Below, one piece after another: positions 42,331 to 54,135 of a stretch of DNA of 64,000 nt. The stretch is from contig OX637334.1 in the NCBI GenBank assembly GCA_951799405.1, forward strand, positions 5,828,001-5,892,000. Direction: 5' to 3'. Under the pieces are notes generated by a model. That model made no database searches. It was given only the letters and a program-made list of their open reading frames with translations, and was not told the DNA's origin. This stretch comes from Agapetus fuscipes (taxonomy: Eukaryota > Arthropoda > Insecta > Trichoptera > Glossosomatidae). Position 1 is the first letter of the stretch. Every line of letters starts with the position of its first letter. The translations under genes and the position numbers were made by a program.

Positions 42331-42392
42331 TACACAAATCATATACGTAAACATAAATCACATATGAAATATTTTAATGGTAATATTGAATC

Positions 42393-42711
42393 CATGCGAT
42401 AGCTCAGTTCGAAGAATGCTTTCATTCCATGCCGGGAGCTCGGGTTCGAATACCAATAAGGGTGAAGCAACGTTTTTCCGTTTCAGTATGTATTTCAAAC
42501 CCAAAATAAAATACCGGCAAGTTTTATCAGCCTTTACAAGAAATGAGCACTAGACGCCTTGGTATCTGGGAAACCCCCACTTCAATTGAAGTGATTGGCC
42601 TAAGTACAGCTCCTTTAAATATAAAAATAAATAGTTTTTACTAGCCACGTACGACTCCTTTAGGGAGAACGTGGCATGAAGTTAACACTACATGTGTAGC
42701 TTAGTTGCTTA
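42393..42711 (+). repeat. SINE-T copy
   Basis: A box GATAGCTCAGTTCGAAGAATG, B box GGGTTCGAATACC, body through TGTGTAGCTTAGTTGC. Diverged but full length. Confidence 0.85.
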
Positions 42712-42728
42712 GTCAGGTGCTTAATTAC

Positions 42729-42941
42729 TTCTTTTTTTTTTTTTTTTTTAAATAGATTTGTCGAAAGGAATGCAATCCACCAACCTATTTTACCTGGCCA
42801 GTTGTCTTCATGCGAAAGCAGAAGCTTGTGTGCATGCAACGGCATCTGTTGAACCAGGGTCGAAGTTATCGTCGCGGGATTCGAACCAGCGTTATCCGGT
42901 TCCAAATAACCTGTCTTGATCCCCGCGGCTATAACACCGAC
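42729..42941 (-). repeat. SINE-C copy
   Basis: T-run, AAATAGATTTGTCGAAAGG, CCACCAACCTATTTTACCTGGCC to GGCTATAACACCGAC; shorter interior than the 52850 copy. Confidence 0.8.
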
Positions 42942-43673
42942 TTTGCGTCGCATGGTGTTTGCAAAATGTGACTAGCTATGTGTGAATCACACCACATGAG
43001 CCTAATGCAAGCTTGGTCGTCGCTGTATAAAGCGTCAATTCTCAAGCAAGACCCACTTACTATAATATTCGATAGATCTTTGCTGAAGTAAATGTCTATG
43101 GTTATTGAAATTTTCAAAAGAGGATGTTTGCTAAATAAATGTTTTTTTTTAACTCACTCCCTTCTAACTGCGACTGCAAAGCGTTAACAAACAGACTACG
43201 GACCGATCTCATACTTAGTAAAACATAGATTATTCATAATCTCTATACATTTTGCCCAATCATTCCACGACTGTTGAATATCCTCGCTTTGCATACATAG
43301 ATTTACATAGGAGTATAAGTGCTATAGAGCCGGTATTAACTGCAACTAACTCAAGGATTAAGCCATCAATGGCCGAACCTACGTAGAAATCCCCTCAATT
43401 ACTGAGCATCTCGAGGGGGATTTGTTCCGGTATTGTAGCTTAATTGCATGCCTAATCAATTAAGTCTAAAGCGTCCCAGTTAATCATTACTGATTGCTTA
43501 ATTAACTGATCTCTTTAAAGAGATTGAATTTATTTTGATCAGCTTTTTTAGTTATTTTTTCTAACATTACATTTAGAAAACAGCAACAATTATCCTGGTA
43601 TTCTTTAAAAGATAACGATAACAAAATAGTGAAATAAAGTATCCATAACTGGTTTTACAAACACACCGTTAAT
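42942..43673. other. Unassigned stretch with RD repeat copy 3
   Basis: TTGGTCGTCGCTGTATAAAGCG and CAATTCTCAAGCAAGACCC (about 43010-43055) belong to the RD repeat. The rest shows no gene or repeat. Confidence 0.5.
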
Positions 43674-43998
43674 AATGCAGCTAAGCTACACACATAGGTG
43701 TAACTTCTTGCCGCGTTCTCTTCGAAGGAGTCACTGCATGCGACAGTGGAACCTGTTTATTTATAAAGGAGCTGGCCTGACGCCAAATATTTCAATTGAA
43801 GTGGTGAGTTTTGTAGCTTCCAAGAGGGCTGGTACTTATTTCTTGTGAAAGCTGAGTAAACCTTACCGGTTTTTCTTTTGGGCTTGACATAAACACCAAA
43901 ACGAGAAATCGTAATTCCCACCAAAACCTTTAATGGGAATACACCCGAACTCTTGGCTTCGAATGCACGTATTCTACCAACTAAGATATAGACCGGAG
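43674..43998 (-). repeat. SINE-T copy, diverged
   Basis: CAGCTAAGCTACACACATAGG to CTACCAACTAAGATATAGACCGG; full length with a decayed B box. Confidence 0.8.
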
Positions 43999-44880
43999 GC
44001 TTGCATAGTTAAAAACAAAATCATTTCAGTTGTTTACAAGGAGAATATGAAAGACTACAAAATCGATGCCTGGACAATCAATGAAAATAGTATGTGTTTT
44101 ACTTTAGGCAATTGCTGTTTTCGATAAAACTTTGGCGTCAGTTATTCAAACCTTGATGGATGTCAGCTGTTGGCTTCCTACTTGCATAAAAGTACTCGTG
44201 TTTTCGGTATTTTCCATGCTGAGTTTTTCGTAGGTACTTTTCACTTTTTACCATAAATAAATAAAAATCCCTTGTAAAATTCCTTTTCAGAAAAGTAATA
44301 CACAAAACAACAAGCATTCAATGAAAGATACTGACGGGATAAAAATATTATTTTCTAACCATGTTCGTAATTAGGCTTGAAAAATAAATTTTATCAGAGA
44401 TCCCACAATTCATGTGATTTGATTAAAATTTTACACAAGCTCACCTTCGCGATCACACACTTAACGTCCTGCCGCTTCCAAGCGTTGAGGTTGACTGACG
44501 AGCTGATCGTCATGCAGCTCACGAACGAAGTCGGAAGGGGCGGAGCTAAAACTGGCCAATCAGATGCTCATCACTTTTGAGTTACGCGTGATTCCGTGAA
44601 AGACAAAAAAATATATATTTCAAACTGAATGTGAAAGGAGATATATTAATCAACATTTTTATTTAATGTTTCAATTTTAATTATAACAGAGAAATATTAA
44701 CAATAATTTATGAAATGTTTCAGCGGAAACTTTGTAGAACTCCATTTTAAATTTTAAAAATTAAAATTTTAATCCCCTATTTTTTAAATTTTAATTTGTT
44801 AAAAAATAATAGAATAACACAAAGTTTATTTTCATGTTTAAAATTAAAATAATAACATGTGTTTTTTTTTGTTGTTGCAG
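43999..44880. other. Sequence upstream of the first Dpr coding exon
   Basis: AT-rich, no recognised repeat. It ends in a pyrimidine-rich acceptor TTTTTTTTTTGTTGTTGCAG at 44861-44880, so at least its right part is an intron after an unseen 5' UTR exon. Confidence 0.6.
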
Positions 44881-44987
44881 ACCTAAAGCAGCAGCCTAAG
44901 GCCCCAAAATGGGTCCTGCGGCCTTTTTGCTGCTGTTTCTACCACCGGCCTTACTAGGCCTAGTCTCCAGTCCAGATTCTTCTAGAG
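44881..44987 (+). CDS. Dpr-family Ig protein, coding exon 1 (signal peptide)
   Basis: The exon starts after a strong acceptor (TTGTTGCAG) and ends at AGAG before GTGTGT. ATG at 44909 is in good context (CCAAAATGG). It encodes MGPAAFLLLFLPPALLGLVS followed by SPDSSR and the first base of the next codon (phase 1). The hydrophobic core followed by small residues is a classic cleavable signal peptide. This fits Dpr proteins, which are secreted or membrane-anchored two-Ig recognition molecules on neurons that bind DIP partners. Bases 44881-44908 are 5' UTR; earlier UTR exons and the promoter are not visible. The assignment rests on the following exons. Confidence 0.85.
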
Positions 44988-45192
44988 GTGTGTATATGCT
45001 TATTTTATTCATTATCATTTATATCCAAAAAGTATCCACATAAATTTAAATATTTCATTAATGAGTTCTCCCTAGTATGCTTATAAATGTGTGAGGGTGG
45101 ACTGCAACAAGAGTAACCTGTTGTTCACATAAAAAATATATGAAAACTTCCACATTTTCCAATATTGTATAATTTAGATGAGGTTTATGTGT

Positions 45193-45319
45193 ACAGGGTG
45201 AATCGATATAAGCTACTCAGTAGTTGGGACAGAAGTTTATTATTAGACGATTATGGTAAACAAGGACATTGATCACTTTTATGAGAACGGCCAAGCGGAA
45301 ACTATGTACCACCCTGTAT
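45193..45319. mobile_element. Short MITE with TACAGGGTG ends
   Basis: TACAGGGTGAATCG at the left and ACCACCCTGTA at the right are inverted, about 127 bp apart, with TA at both borders as for Tc1/mariner-type elements. Confidence 0.55.
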
Positions 45320-45629
45320 ATTACTCCCATAATGAAATTTGAATACTAATTTTCCCTCGCAGCTTAGTAGCTGGTATATACAAACAATTATTTTTCATTA
45401 TTAAAATATGGTAATTTTTTAATTGGCAAGTTACGACAATGTTTTCATCGTAAAAATAATTATCACCTTCTTTCAAACTGCATACAATAACGAAACTTGA
45501 ACGATTTCTTTACCTTTTTCCTCTATTCGTTTTATATGAAAATATATTGTTTGTTGATTATTTGCATCAGTTTCGTAGTCATCAATATGAAAAGTGAATT
45601 CAAAAATGTCTTACAGTCATAGTGGTCTA

Positions 45630-45897
45630 TAATCCATCTATAATCGTATGTATAATCCAAGTTCTAGAGATATATTGGCATACAAAACTCATATCAAATG
45701 CATGCCCAGAAACATACACGTTTAAGTTCGCGCTTACAAACGCTGAATGTGTACTTACAAATTAAAACCTAAACCTCAAATTAATATACACCTGCAACTT
45801 TTGTCGACCTTCCCTGAAACAGGGGTGACATTGGAAAAGTGAACCATTTTGTACAGTATGGTTGGTAAGCCTCGTACTGACCTTTACGTCGAGGAAT
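45630..45897 (-). repeat. SINE-A copy in Dpr intron 1
   Basis: Decayed tail, AAACATACACGTTTAAGTTCGCGC, CCCTGAAACAGGGGTGACATTGG to CGTCGAGGAATA. Confidence 0.85.
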
Positions 45898-45959
45898 AAT
45901 ATTCAAACTGAGAAAATCAAAGAAAACGAATTTAAGACTGTGAAAAATATTCAGGTTTT

Positions 45960-46165
45960 CGTACTTCCTTGCAACAAGGACAACTCGTAGAGTGACTTTT
46001 ATTCACCCCATAGCAGTTTTCACGAATTAATTTTGGGACTAACAGTCCCCTTTTAACGGATGATTTACCAATCTTGGTCTATTCAAAAGCAACGTCAATC
46101 GCTACTTTCCTTCTGTGTCTTAAGGCAAGGGCAATACAAAACTATCCGGCTAAAGCCCTACTACA
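45960..46165 (+). pseudogene. Relic of the 31225 LINE family in Dpr intron 1
   Basis: TTTTATTCACCCCATAGCAG and GGTCTATTCAAAAGCAACGTCAATC line up with the LINE segments at about 31845 and 31982. All frames are broken. Confidence 0.6.
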
Positions 46166-46755
46166 AAGGATAAATAGATTCATTTTCCACCTCACCAACA
46201 CCAACACCTTTACGATACCCTAATAAGTGTCATAAACATCCTTATTATTTTAACCCGGAGGGTTCATCGTACAAGAAAAACTAGCAAGTGTTATTAATAT
46301 AATTTGTACGAAATTTTTTACACTACCGTTTTATCAAGACCACTGCAGAGCCATATCAAGCATATTATCTTGAACAGGCACGCTTTTAAATGTAGCGCAA
46401 ATTCATTTTCACACTCCTTAGTCTCCAGTTTGTACGGCACAGCATTCATGTTTATAAGACTAGCCACTCGGTTTACCGGTGCCGGAAAACCGAAGCGTGT
46501 GCGGTACTAGACTTGTACATTTTTTAACCTGTACAGACGACCGGAGAAAAATTAAAAATAAATTCTTTCGAGCAACCTCTCCGGTAAACCGGAACGTCTC
46601 CAACGGAGTATGCGCAGACATACCCGTGTAGGCACATCGACCCATCTGGTAGACCGTAGCATAAGAAGGTAGAATAAGATGTTTACTCATTGGAAAGGAA
46701 ACAGCATCATCTGTTTTAAAACTCTTCTAACAACATATTCTCATGACTTTTACAG

Positions 46756-46940
46756 ATCGACGAGAAGTGGAGGCATCAGGAGGAAATGCAGACTGGCAGC
46801 AGAACATGTGGAACAGTCCAGGGGACTCCCAGGAGACTAAGGTCACCTTGGACAGCAACAACACCCTCACCAACATCACAGTGCAACTGGGATCCAACGC
46901 TTTCCTGCACTGCCCTGTCAAAAACATTGGAGATAGAGGG
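46756..46940 (+). CDS. Dpr-family Ig protein, coding exon 2 (Ig1 start)
   Basis: The acceptor is TTTTACAG (46748-46755) and the donor GTGAGT at 46941. The exon enters in phase 1 and leaves in phase 0 (residues 27-88). It carries a linker, then the first strands of Ig1 with NITVQLGSNAFLHCPVKNIG; Cys79 is the B-strand cysteine. N61 (NNT) and N66 (NIT) are potential N-glycosylation sites. The LGSxAxLxCxVxNIGDR pattern is characteristic of the Dpr Ig1 domain. Reading on past the donor soon loses the pattern, which supports the splice. Confidence 0.92.
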
Positions 46941-47405
46941 GTGAGTGACTTATACATTTCCTGGCATATAATCGACAGTGGCTCATCAATTCTTGATTGG
47001 TGTTCTGAAATACTTTTATTAATTTCTCGGCTAAAGATTGGTACATTTTTATTGCTGCAGCTTTCTTTTTTTTGAAGTATGCAGAAAAGCAACTGATTTC
47101 ATTTTTTTTCCCACAAATAGATCACAGTGGCACCTTGAAGTATGGACTACGTAAAATTGGCTCTTAATTTTTTTGTTATTCTTGTATTTTTACCTCTTTA
47201 TAAAAGGTTAATGTTGCATTTAGTTGTATTGAATTCAAAATGGATTGTACGAACCGTTTTGTAAATGCAATATATGATTCAGCTACATAATAATAAATTT
47301 TATAAATAATGCTTCGCCAATCTTTCAAAAGATGCCGTTTCTTCTCATAAATAAAACAAGTCATACAAAAATCCACCTTAATTTTTTTTTCTTAATTTCT
47401 TTCAG

Positions 47406-47486
47406 CAAATATCCTGGGTGCGTAGGAGGGACTGGCACATCTTATCTTCTGGGATGTTTACATACACAAACGACGAACGTTTTCAA
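47406..47486 (+). CDS. Dpr-family Ig protein, coding exon 3 (Ig1 core)
   Basis: 81 bp, phase 0 on both sides, acceptor TTTCTTTCAG and donor GTAAGT. It encodes QISWVRRRDWHILSSGMFTY then TNDERFQ (residues 89-115). Trp92 is the invariant Ig core tryptophan. The SW(V/I)R(K/R)xDxHxL...YTxDERF block is the most diagnostic signature of Dpr/DIP-type Ig1 domains and lies on the dimer interface face. Confidence 0.96.
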
Positions 47487-47664
47487 GTAAGTGAGAAATT
47501 TTCACATCATCATTTACGTCCCTTTGACAGCCGACAAATTTCTGGAGCAAACATCAATTTTTGACATTTCAACGGTAAATAATTTTTGATGCAAACATTT
47601 ATTTTGTACGAAAAAATTCATTCAAACATTTTTAAGATACCTAAAGCAAGCGTTATAATAAACG

Positions 47665-47884
47665 TATAAATTTGAAAATATATACATTTAAAGATTCATA
47701 TTTATTGCATGCCTACAGGGAGACTCAAGTTATTTCACGCTTACACATGTACTTACAAAATAAGAACCCAAACTCAAATGAACATAAACCTTACAACACC
47801 TTCCGACCTTGTGACGACTTAGGCAAAGTGTAGCAATTTTTCTAGTAATGGTTGTCAGCCTCGTACCAATCAATAAGTCAAGGA
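47665..47884 (-). repeat. SINE-A copy, diverged
   Basis: TACATTTAAAGATTCATATTTATTGCATGCC to AATAAGTCAAGGAACAC; the central CCCTGAAACAGGGG block is deleted. Confidence 0.7.
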
Positions 47885-48057
47885 ACACATTCCCAAAAGG
47901 TACTTGCATACCTCTGATTCTGTTATTTTAATAAATATAAACATTCACAAAGTTGCTCCTGAAAATGAAAAAAATCGAAAAAACCTTGCTAACGCAAGTT
48001 GAAAGCTATTTTTGACTGCATTGTCATATTTAGTCCCATTACTTATGAATGTGATTC

Positions 48058-48196
48058 TGTACCCCAAGTACAAAACGTTTAAGAAAAAATGTCTAGCAAC
48101 TTAAGCGCTCACTGCAGACGCAGTTTTCGTTTCCATACATTTTCTGTAAATAAAGATTGTTGAGTTTAAACGTAAAGCTTTATACGTATACTTGAG
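48058..48196. mobile_element. MITE-M copy 3
   Basis: GTACCCCAAGTACAAAACGTTT at the left and AAAGCTTTATACGTATACTTGAG at the right are inverted matches. Confidence 0.6.
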
Positions 48197-48489
48197 CCAG
48201 TCCGTGCATTGTTCACCTCTTTGCATAGTAAAGAATTCACTTTACAAACGTCGAAAGAGCGCATAGAAATGGCAACAATGCACTCGGTTCGGGCCTGAAT
48301 TTACAAGCAGGAACATAGGACGTAACCTGTTTTTCTAAGATTCAATAATGCAAATTAAAAATAAAGTTTTTCTGCACGAATTTATTAACTCGAGAGTTTT
48401 CGGAGTGTTATCACACCATTTTTAAAAGAACAACTTACAAATCTAAAAATTACAATATTGTATTCAGAAGAAAATTTTAATCAGAGAAT

Positions 48490-48775
48490 CTAATCTAATT
48501 TATTCTAAGCTGCAAAGATATACATCATTTAAAATTTATATCAAATGCATTCCCACAAGCAGACATGTATAATTTCGCGCTAACACATGCCGCATGTGGA
48601 CCTACAATATAAAAACCCAATATCAAATGGACATAAGCCCTGCAACTCTTGCCGTCCTTCCCTGAAACAGGGGTGATATTGGCAAAGTGAACCATTTTTT
48701 ACAGTATGGGTGGTCAGCCGCATACCAACCTATAAGTCAAGGAACCTATAAGTCAACCTATGAGTCAAGTCAACC
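48490..48775 (-). repeat. SINE-A copy with expanded head
   Basis: Near consensus from TCTAATCTAATTTATTCTAAGC to TAAGTCAAGGAA. CCTATAAGTCAA-type units are then repeated three more times, a local expansion at the SINE 5' end. Confidence 0.85.
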
Positions 48776-49133
48776 TATAAGAGAAAGCAGACAGAAATCC
48801 CAAAATACCAGGCGAGTGCATAGGGTATAGGCAAATCCATTCCTTTCAAATAACTCATTTGAAATTGACTAAAGTGCTAATGATGGCTACAATTGAACCT
48901 AATTTTTTAATTTTAAATCTGAATAAACGTTTTTTTTTACCATATATTGCCTAACTATTAGGCGCATGTGCCTGTATGGGATGCACGCCCCTGAAAAATA
49001 CCCAACCAAAATATGGTAAAAAAATATTTTAACACTGATATAAGGCGAACAAAATAAATGCCTGTCAGTGACACCGAATTTATATTATCGTTTTCTTGAA
49101 AAACATCTGAGAATTTTTTAAATATTATTATTA

Positions 49134-49374
49134 ACTTATAGTTTGGTATGAGCATGATCACCCATTCTTTAAAAAAATGGTTCACTTTGCAAATACCCCC
49201 CCCCCTGTTACAGGGATGATTAGCAAAATTTGCAGGGTCTGTGTTCATTTGAGGTTTGGATTTAAATTTGTAAGTAAACATGCAGCATTTCTAAGCGCGA
49301 AATTACACGTGTCTGTTTGTGAGCATGCATTTAATATGAATTTTAGATGTTGACATATCTTTGCCACTAAGAGT
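49134..49374 (+). repeat. SINE-A copy
   Basis: AACTTATAGTTTGGTATGAGC to ACATATCTTTGCCACTAAG, with a run of 10 C in the ACCCCTGT region. Confidence 0.85.
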
Positions 49375-50108
49375 GTAGATTTTAACATACCCCAAAAACA
49401 AACTAGTTACTCCTCTGTTAAAGGTATTCGTACACATTTTGTTCCCTGCATTTTCCCTTTCTTGAGATTCAAATCTGCACAATTCTGCACTGAATACGTT
49501 TTTTACCCAGGGCGGCACTTAACGAAATTGGGCAATTACCAAGGGCCCCATTACTCTCATTCAACCCTGACTTTCAATGCAGAATGCACTTTTGTACAAC
49601 AGAATTCAAATGCCGCATCGACGTTGATTCTAAAGAGAAATTTATTTATATACACCAACTGCAAAATTTCTCTGATTTTACTATTTATTTTGAAATTGCT
49701 TTTAAGTATATTGCAGGTATTTTTTTTTAAAGATTAAAGATGTTTTAGAAAGGTTCTTAAGATATGAACGAATGCTTAAGAGACTCTTTTTATCGGTGGT
49801 TTGCATTCAACCAATAAGATTCTGAAGAGGAATGCATTTCGTATTTTTATTTCAGGCTTCATTTCTCAGAAAAAAATGTGCTTTCACAGCTACTTTTCTG
49901 TCATATTTTCTTACAAAAAATCGGGTTTCATCGGTGCTACATATGTAATATTTGATTTTGATTTTGCATCTCTAAATATGGATTTGGTTCTTTCGAGTCT
50001 TCCGAAACCATAGTTTTTCAAGTCCTTCTTATCTCAGTATTTCCTTGTATAGTAAATAGGATAGGTGTTTTTCGAAGCTTAATTTTTTGTACATTTTTTT
50101 CTTCACAG

Positions 50109-50192
50109 ATCCTTCACGGAGAGTCTTCAGATGACTGGACGCTTCAAATCAAATACGTACAGAAGAGAGACAATGGAACTTATGAATGCCAG
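50109..50192 (+). CDS. Dpr-family Ig protein, coding exon 4 (Ig1 end)
   Basis: 84 bp, phase 0 on both sides, acceptor TTCTTCACAG and donor GTAAGA. It encodes ILHGESSDDWTLQIKYVQKR then DNGTYECQ (residues 116-143). DWTLQIK and the DxGxYECQ motif, with Cys142 as the F-strand cysteine, close the Ig1 fold begun by Cys79. NGT at 137 is a potential glycosylation site. The exon break right after ECQ is common in this family. Confidence 0.96.
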
Positions 50193-50995
50193 GTAAGAAT
50201 ATTATTACATATTTTTATTTTATCTTTTATTAGTTATAATGTAGATAGTCAGTATAAAGATGTGGGTAACGGAAGTACTGAAATGGTACTTATGGATGGT
50301 TGTGGAAGATGTGTGAGATTGCTAGAAAGAGCTATACCACGTAAAAGCGATCTTTTTGGTACGTAGATCAGATACGCTATTCTGCTAAATTCCTTATACT
50401 CGTACTTTGGATATCAATCCAAGTCTAGCTAGCTCTTGCGAAATAACTCCATAGATAATAATCACAGTACACTTGATTTTTAGACATGAATCGCTATCTC
50501 GTCGCCTTAATGTTGAAAGGAACGTAGCAAAATAGCCCTTCAGTGTACCTTTATAAAGGGAGGCATTTTATGTGACGACTGAGAGTAGATAACTCAATGA
50601 GACAAAAACCACTAAGGGGTTTTTTTTTAATAAAACGACCTTAATGTTATACATAAATTCAAAGTTCTAATGAAATTCACATCTGCACTTTAATTCTAAA
50701 AATAACCTAAAAGACACAACAATTTGTTATAAGTCTTAACCCGGAAGGTATCTTATTTGGCACATGTGCTAAGATGACAAAAGTACTACTACATTGTTGC
50801 ACTTGCACCTGATCCTTATAGGAAAAATAGAGAGTAGACGAAGCAAAATTTTGAAAACATAAATGTCTACCAATTTGAATTTCAAAATTAATTTATGTAA
50901 CCCAGCTCTTATCATTTTTTGTAGGAACCTCGTCTTTGTATAAACGCGCCACAATTAAGCTGAATATACAAGAATCAACTTCAATTTTCTATAGA

Positions 50996-51127
50996 GTTCA
51001 ACCAAGCTGCACATATAGTGCAACTTCTTGTCGTGTTATCCCCAAAGGTCTTCTCATGTGGCAAATGGAACCTTTTCATTTTTACAGGTAAGAGGGCCGG
51101 TATTACGCCAACCCTTTCTGCTGAAGA
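50996..51127 (-). repeat. SINE-T fragment
   Basis: CAACCAAGCTGCACATATAGTGC to GCCAACCCTTTCTGCTGAAG. Confidence 0.75.
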
Positions 51128-51672
51128 TTCAACTAAAAAATAGCCTATATTGAACATCCATGCAAAAGAACGTTAAGAGGTCATCATTATGAATAACGAA
51201 GCGAATTCATTTTATTGATTGTTCACTCACAATAAATATATTTCTGAATTCGACGCCAAAATATAAATGTCTATGATATGAAAAACGAACAAAGCATCAT
51301 TTTGCTCAAGTAGGTTGTAACCTACTTAAAAATATGTCGCTCGGAAGAAAGCCTCTTTTCGCTGTGCTCAAGGCTTCCTCGAGAGCAGCAATTCTCAAAG
51401 TTTTGTATATGAGCCCCTAGGGCTCGATTTCGAGGAGTAAGGGGATCTATAAAAATATATTTGCAGAAATTCACAGGTATATTAAGTCAAATCAACAATT
51501 TGATGTGTAATTACGTACATATATGAATGTTTGGGCCAATCAATTTGGCTGCAAATGTTTTTATTTTTGTCCATGGTTTATAAATACACCACAGATGTCA
51601 GATTGTTTGCTGTGTGTATAGAAACAACATTGTTATTGATATATGTTGTCAGCAGTCCTTCTTATCATCTTA

Positions 51673-51845
51673 TCATCTAATCTAATCTAATCTAAGCTGC
51701 AAAGATATATATCATTTAAGATTTATATTAAATGCATTCCCACAAGCAGATATGTATAATTTCGCGCAAACACATGCCGCATGTGGACCTACAATATAAA
51801 AACCCAATCTCAAATGAACATAAGCCTTGCAACTCTTTCCTTGTA
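51673..51845 (-). repeat. SINE-A fragment
   Basis: TCTAATCTAATCTAATCTAAGC to AGCCTTGCAACTCTTTCC; the promoter half is missing. Confidence 0.85.
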
Positions 51846-52849
51846 GGGCGAAGAACACAAGTACGCTGAAGGCTATCAGGGCTAAAAAACATGCAACGAT
51901 GATTCAACAAAGCACCAAATTCCTGTTTTGATCCGCAGTTTCTAATGTCAAAACAGCCATGATGATTTTCAATCTTCGATAAAAGTGAAACCAAAAGAAG
52001 GAGAATGGGGACCCTTTCTTGAGGTGCTGTGATCACAAAAGGACCTTATAATTCCTTTAATTTTACTATTTTTATTATTATTACACAGTTAGGTGTTTAC
52101 ACAATGCATTCTACAAGACAAAGTAAGAACTTGTGTAACCGTAAATGTCAATGTTCCACCCCCCAACGAAGGAGAAGGAGAAATGAGTATTTGGTATCTC
52201 CTATAGAGAAGTAGGTGGATGGTGGAGGTGAAGGTAGAATAAACCTGTCGTCACTGCATCCAAGTGGAATGATTCCCCTCTAAATGGAAGAGTAAGAGGC
52301 TGTTTCGATTCTCGAGTTTCAGCTCGAGGTGAGAAGGATTGCCCTTCAGTTTTCAGTGTTTGGTAGAGCAACGTACCTCAATCGAGGTAGAAATTATTTT
52401 TGGTCAAATTTATGTGATCGTCTAGCTTAGGGTAGGACGCCTTCCTTGTGTCATATATAGTGAAATGGAACGTTAATGCGATCCACTCTCGTAAAATGTC
52501 ATCTGCATCACATCGCTTCGCCAGTTGAGATGGTGCGAGCAAGCAGACAAAAGAGTTGTGTGTGACGGTGCTAAAAATTTGGTCGTCGTCAGATGGAAAT
52601 CAATTTCGGATGACGCAACCGGATCGCTGGTCCAGTGGAATGGAACAAACTGCCACTCAGAGTGAGGATCTCCATATAGTTTGTAAGTCCATGTATATAT
52701 ATATACATATAAGGATAATTTATTTTAATGTACACATAATTGAAGAGCGCCGTTTTTGTGTGTGTCACACTTCAAGGGCCCTCTCAAATCACGGATAAGA
52801 TTTCTTGTAAATATGTGTCTTTAGTGCTCCTTTAAATACACCAAGAGTC

Positions 52850-53124
52850 TTTTTTTTTTTTTTTTTTTTAAATAGATTTGTGAAGAGAAATGCAATTCAT
52901 CAACCTATTCTGCCTGGCCAGAAACAGGTATTAAAATCATCATTTAATAATTCATAATTGTTTATTATTAATGAATTATTAAATAATAATTACCCAATAA
53001 CATCTGTTGAACCAGGGTCAAAGTTAAAGTCAAGTGACCCAAGCGGGGATCGAACCAACGTTGTTCCATTCGAAACACGCTAGAAAGATCAGCCCTCTTG
53101 GCCCCCGCGGCTATAACCCCGACT
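52850..53124 (-). repeat. SINE-C copy, full length
   Basis: T-run, AAATAGATTTGTGAAGAGAAATGC, CCTATTCTGCCTGGCCAG, an AT palindrome, GTTGAACCAGGGTC, GGGATCGAACCAACG to GGCTATAACCCCGAC. Best single reference for this family in the window. Confidence 0.85.
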
Positions 53125-53125
53125 A

Positions 53126-53340
53126 ACTTTGCCTTCTTTGCCCAACGTCTTTGCCTTCCTCACATTAGGTGGCAGTCTGTTCCACTCGATTGGTCCCGCA
53201 AACCGGAAAGCACGGTCCCCAAAATTAGTGCGTGTCTGGCGGTGTGGCTGGACCAAGTCCACCACGCCATCCCCTGCAGATCTGAGCGTTTGGCGCCTCA
53301 AATCCCTCTCAACGGGTGTAAACATGTCAGCCAAATATGA
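53126..53340 (-). pseudogene. LINE RT C-terminal fragment next to SINE-C
   Basis: Reverse translation: FTPVERDLRRQTLRSAGDGV, then PHRQTRTNFGDRAFRFAGPI and EWNRLPPNVRKAKTLG. The (Y/F)GDRAFxxAGPxxWNxLP motif ends CR1-type LINE proteins. Fragment only. Confidence 0.75.
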
Positions 53341-54023
53341 AGGAGCTGTACCATATTATGTATATTGAAATATTCAACCAAACTCTTGGGGTGTATTAAC
53401 ACTACTTTGGGAACCCCTGTCCCTGGAGAGAGAAAGCTTTTTAACCTGCGATCGCCCCATGAAACACCTTATAAATTTAAAACAAAGCCCCGAGTATTAA
53501 ACGCCGACGTCGCCTTTATAAAAACACTCTTCCTTTGTACACAACTCAGAATTGGATGCGGTTGAAAACAATGGAGTGCCGCGGCTTGAAAGAGGAAATT
53601 CTACTGTGTTCAGATACTGTTTTATACTTTGTTTTGTACGTATACATTTACTTGCTTTTCCTTTGTATTTTGTAGCAATGCCATTATAATATGGATTGTG
53701 ACAATGACGAGCTTTTATGAAAATAAATCAATCTGCCGCGTTTAGTATATTTTTAGAACTGAAAACAATAAACTCGGCGCATTAAAATTGGGGTGCAAAA
53801 AATGTGATGTCATTCGACCAGATCGCTAGTAAAAAAAACAAAAAACATGTTGTTCTTGGTTGCTTAGGACCGTATTCCTATTTAAGTGTGACGTTTGTCC
53901 ATTCAAAAAGTCGAAATTAAAAATCTTTTTTTTTTATTGATTGTAGAAGCATTAACTTTGTAATCGTTCATCATTAAGGATAAAAGAAAAACAGCTTTGT
54001 TTTCGATTACGTGAGTATACATA

Positions 54024-54135
54024 TTTTTATACCACAACCGGTTTCGCAAACATCCGTTTGCATCGTCAGGTGGTTCAATTAATACTTAATTAATACTGAA
54101 CCACCTGACGATGCGAAACCATTTGTGGTATAAAA
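54024..54135. repeat. Palindrome carrying a hammerhead-like core (HL3)
   Basis: Left arm TTTTATACCACAACCGG...GGTGGTTCA and right arm TGAACCACC...TTGTGGTATAAAA are inverted around AATTAATACTTAATTAATA. On the - strand the left arm contains CTGACGA-T-GCAAAC-GGAT-GTTTGC-GAAAC (54041-54069) with a perfect 6-bp stem. The right arm has the same boxes but lacks exactly the 14-base hairpin. Confidence 0.6.

Larger units (their letters stand above)
44988..46755. other. Dpr intron 1 (1768 bp)
   Basis: Holds a TA-flanked short MITE (45193), a SINE-A copy (45630) and a LINE relic (45960). CGGTTTACCGGTGCCGG (46469) and CTCCGGTAAACCGG (46579) form a weak inverted repeat shortly upstream of exon 2. Confidence 0.8.
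47487..50108. other. Dpr intron 3 (2622 bp)
   Basis: Contains three SINE-A copies and one MITE-M copy; 49375-50108 holds nothing I recognise. Intron 2 (46941-47405, 465 bp) has no repeat. Confidence 0.8.

Noticed and set aside
51386..51420. CAGCAATTCTCAAAGTTTTG as a hAT end
   Set aside because: It resembles a hAT terminus, but no matching inverted end or 8-bp duplication was found nearby.
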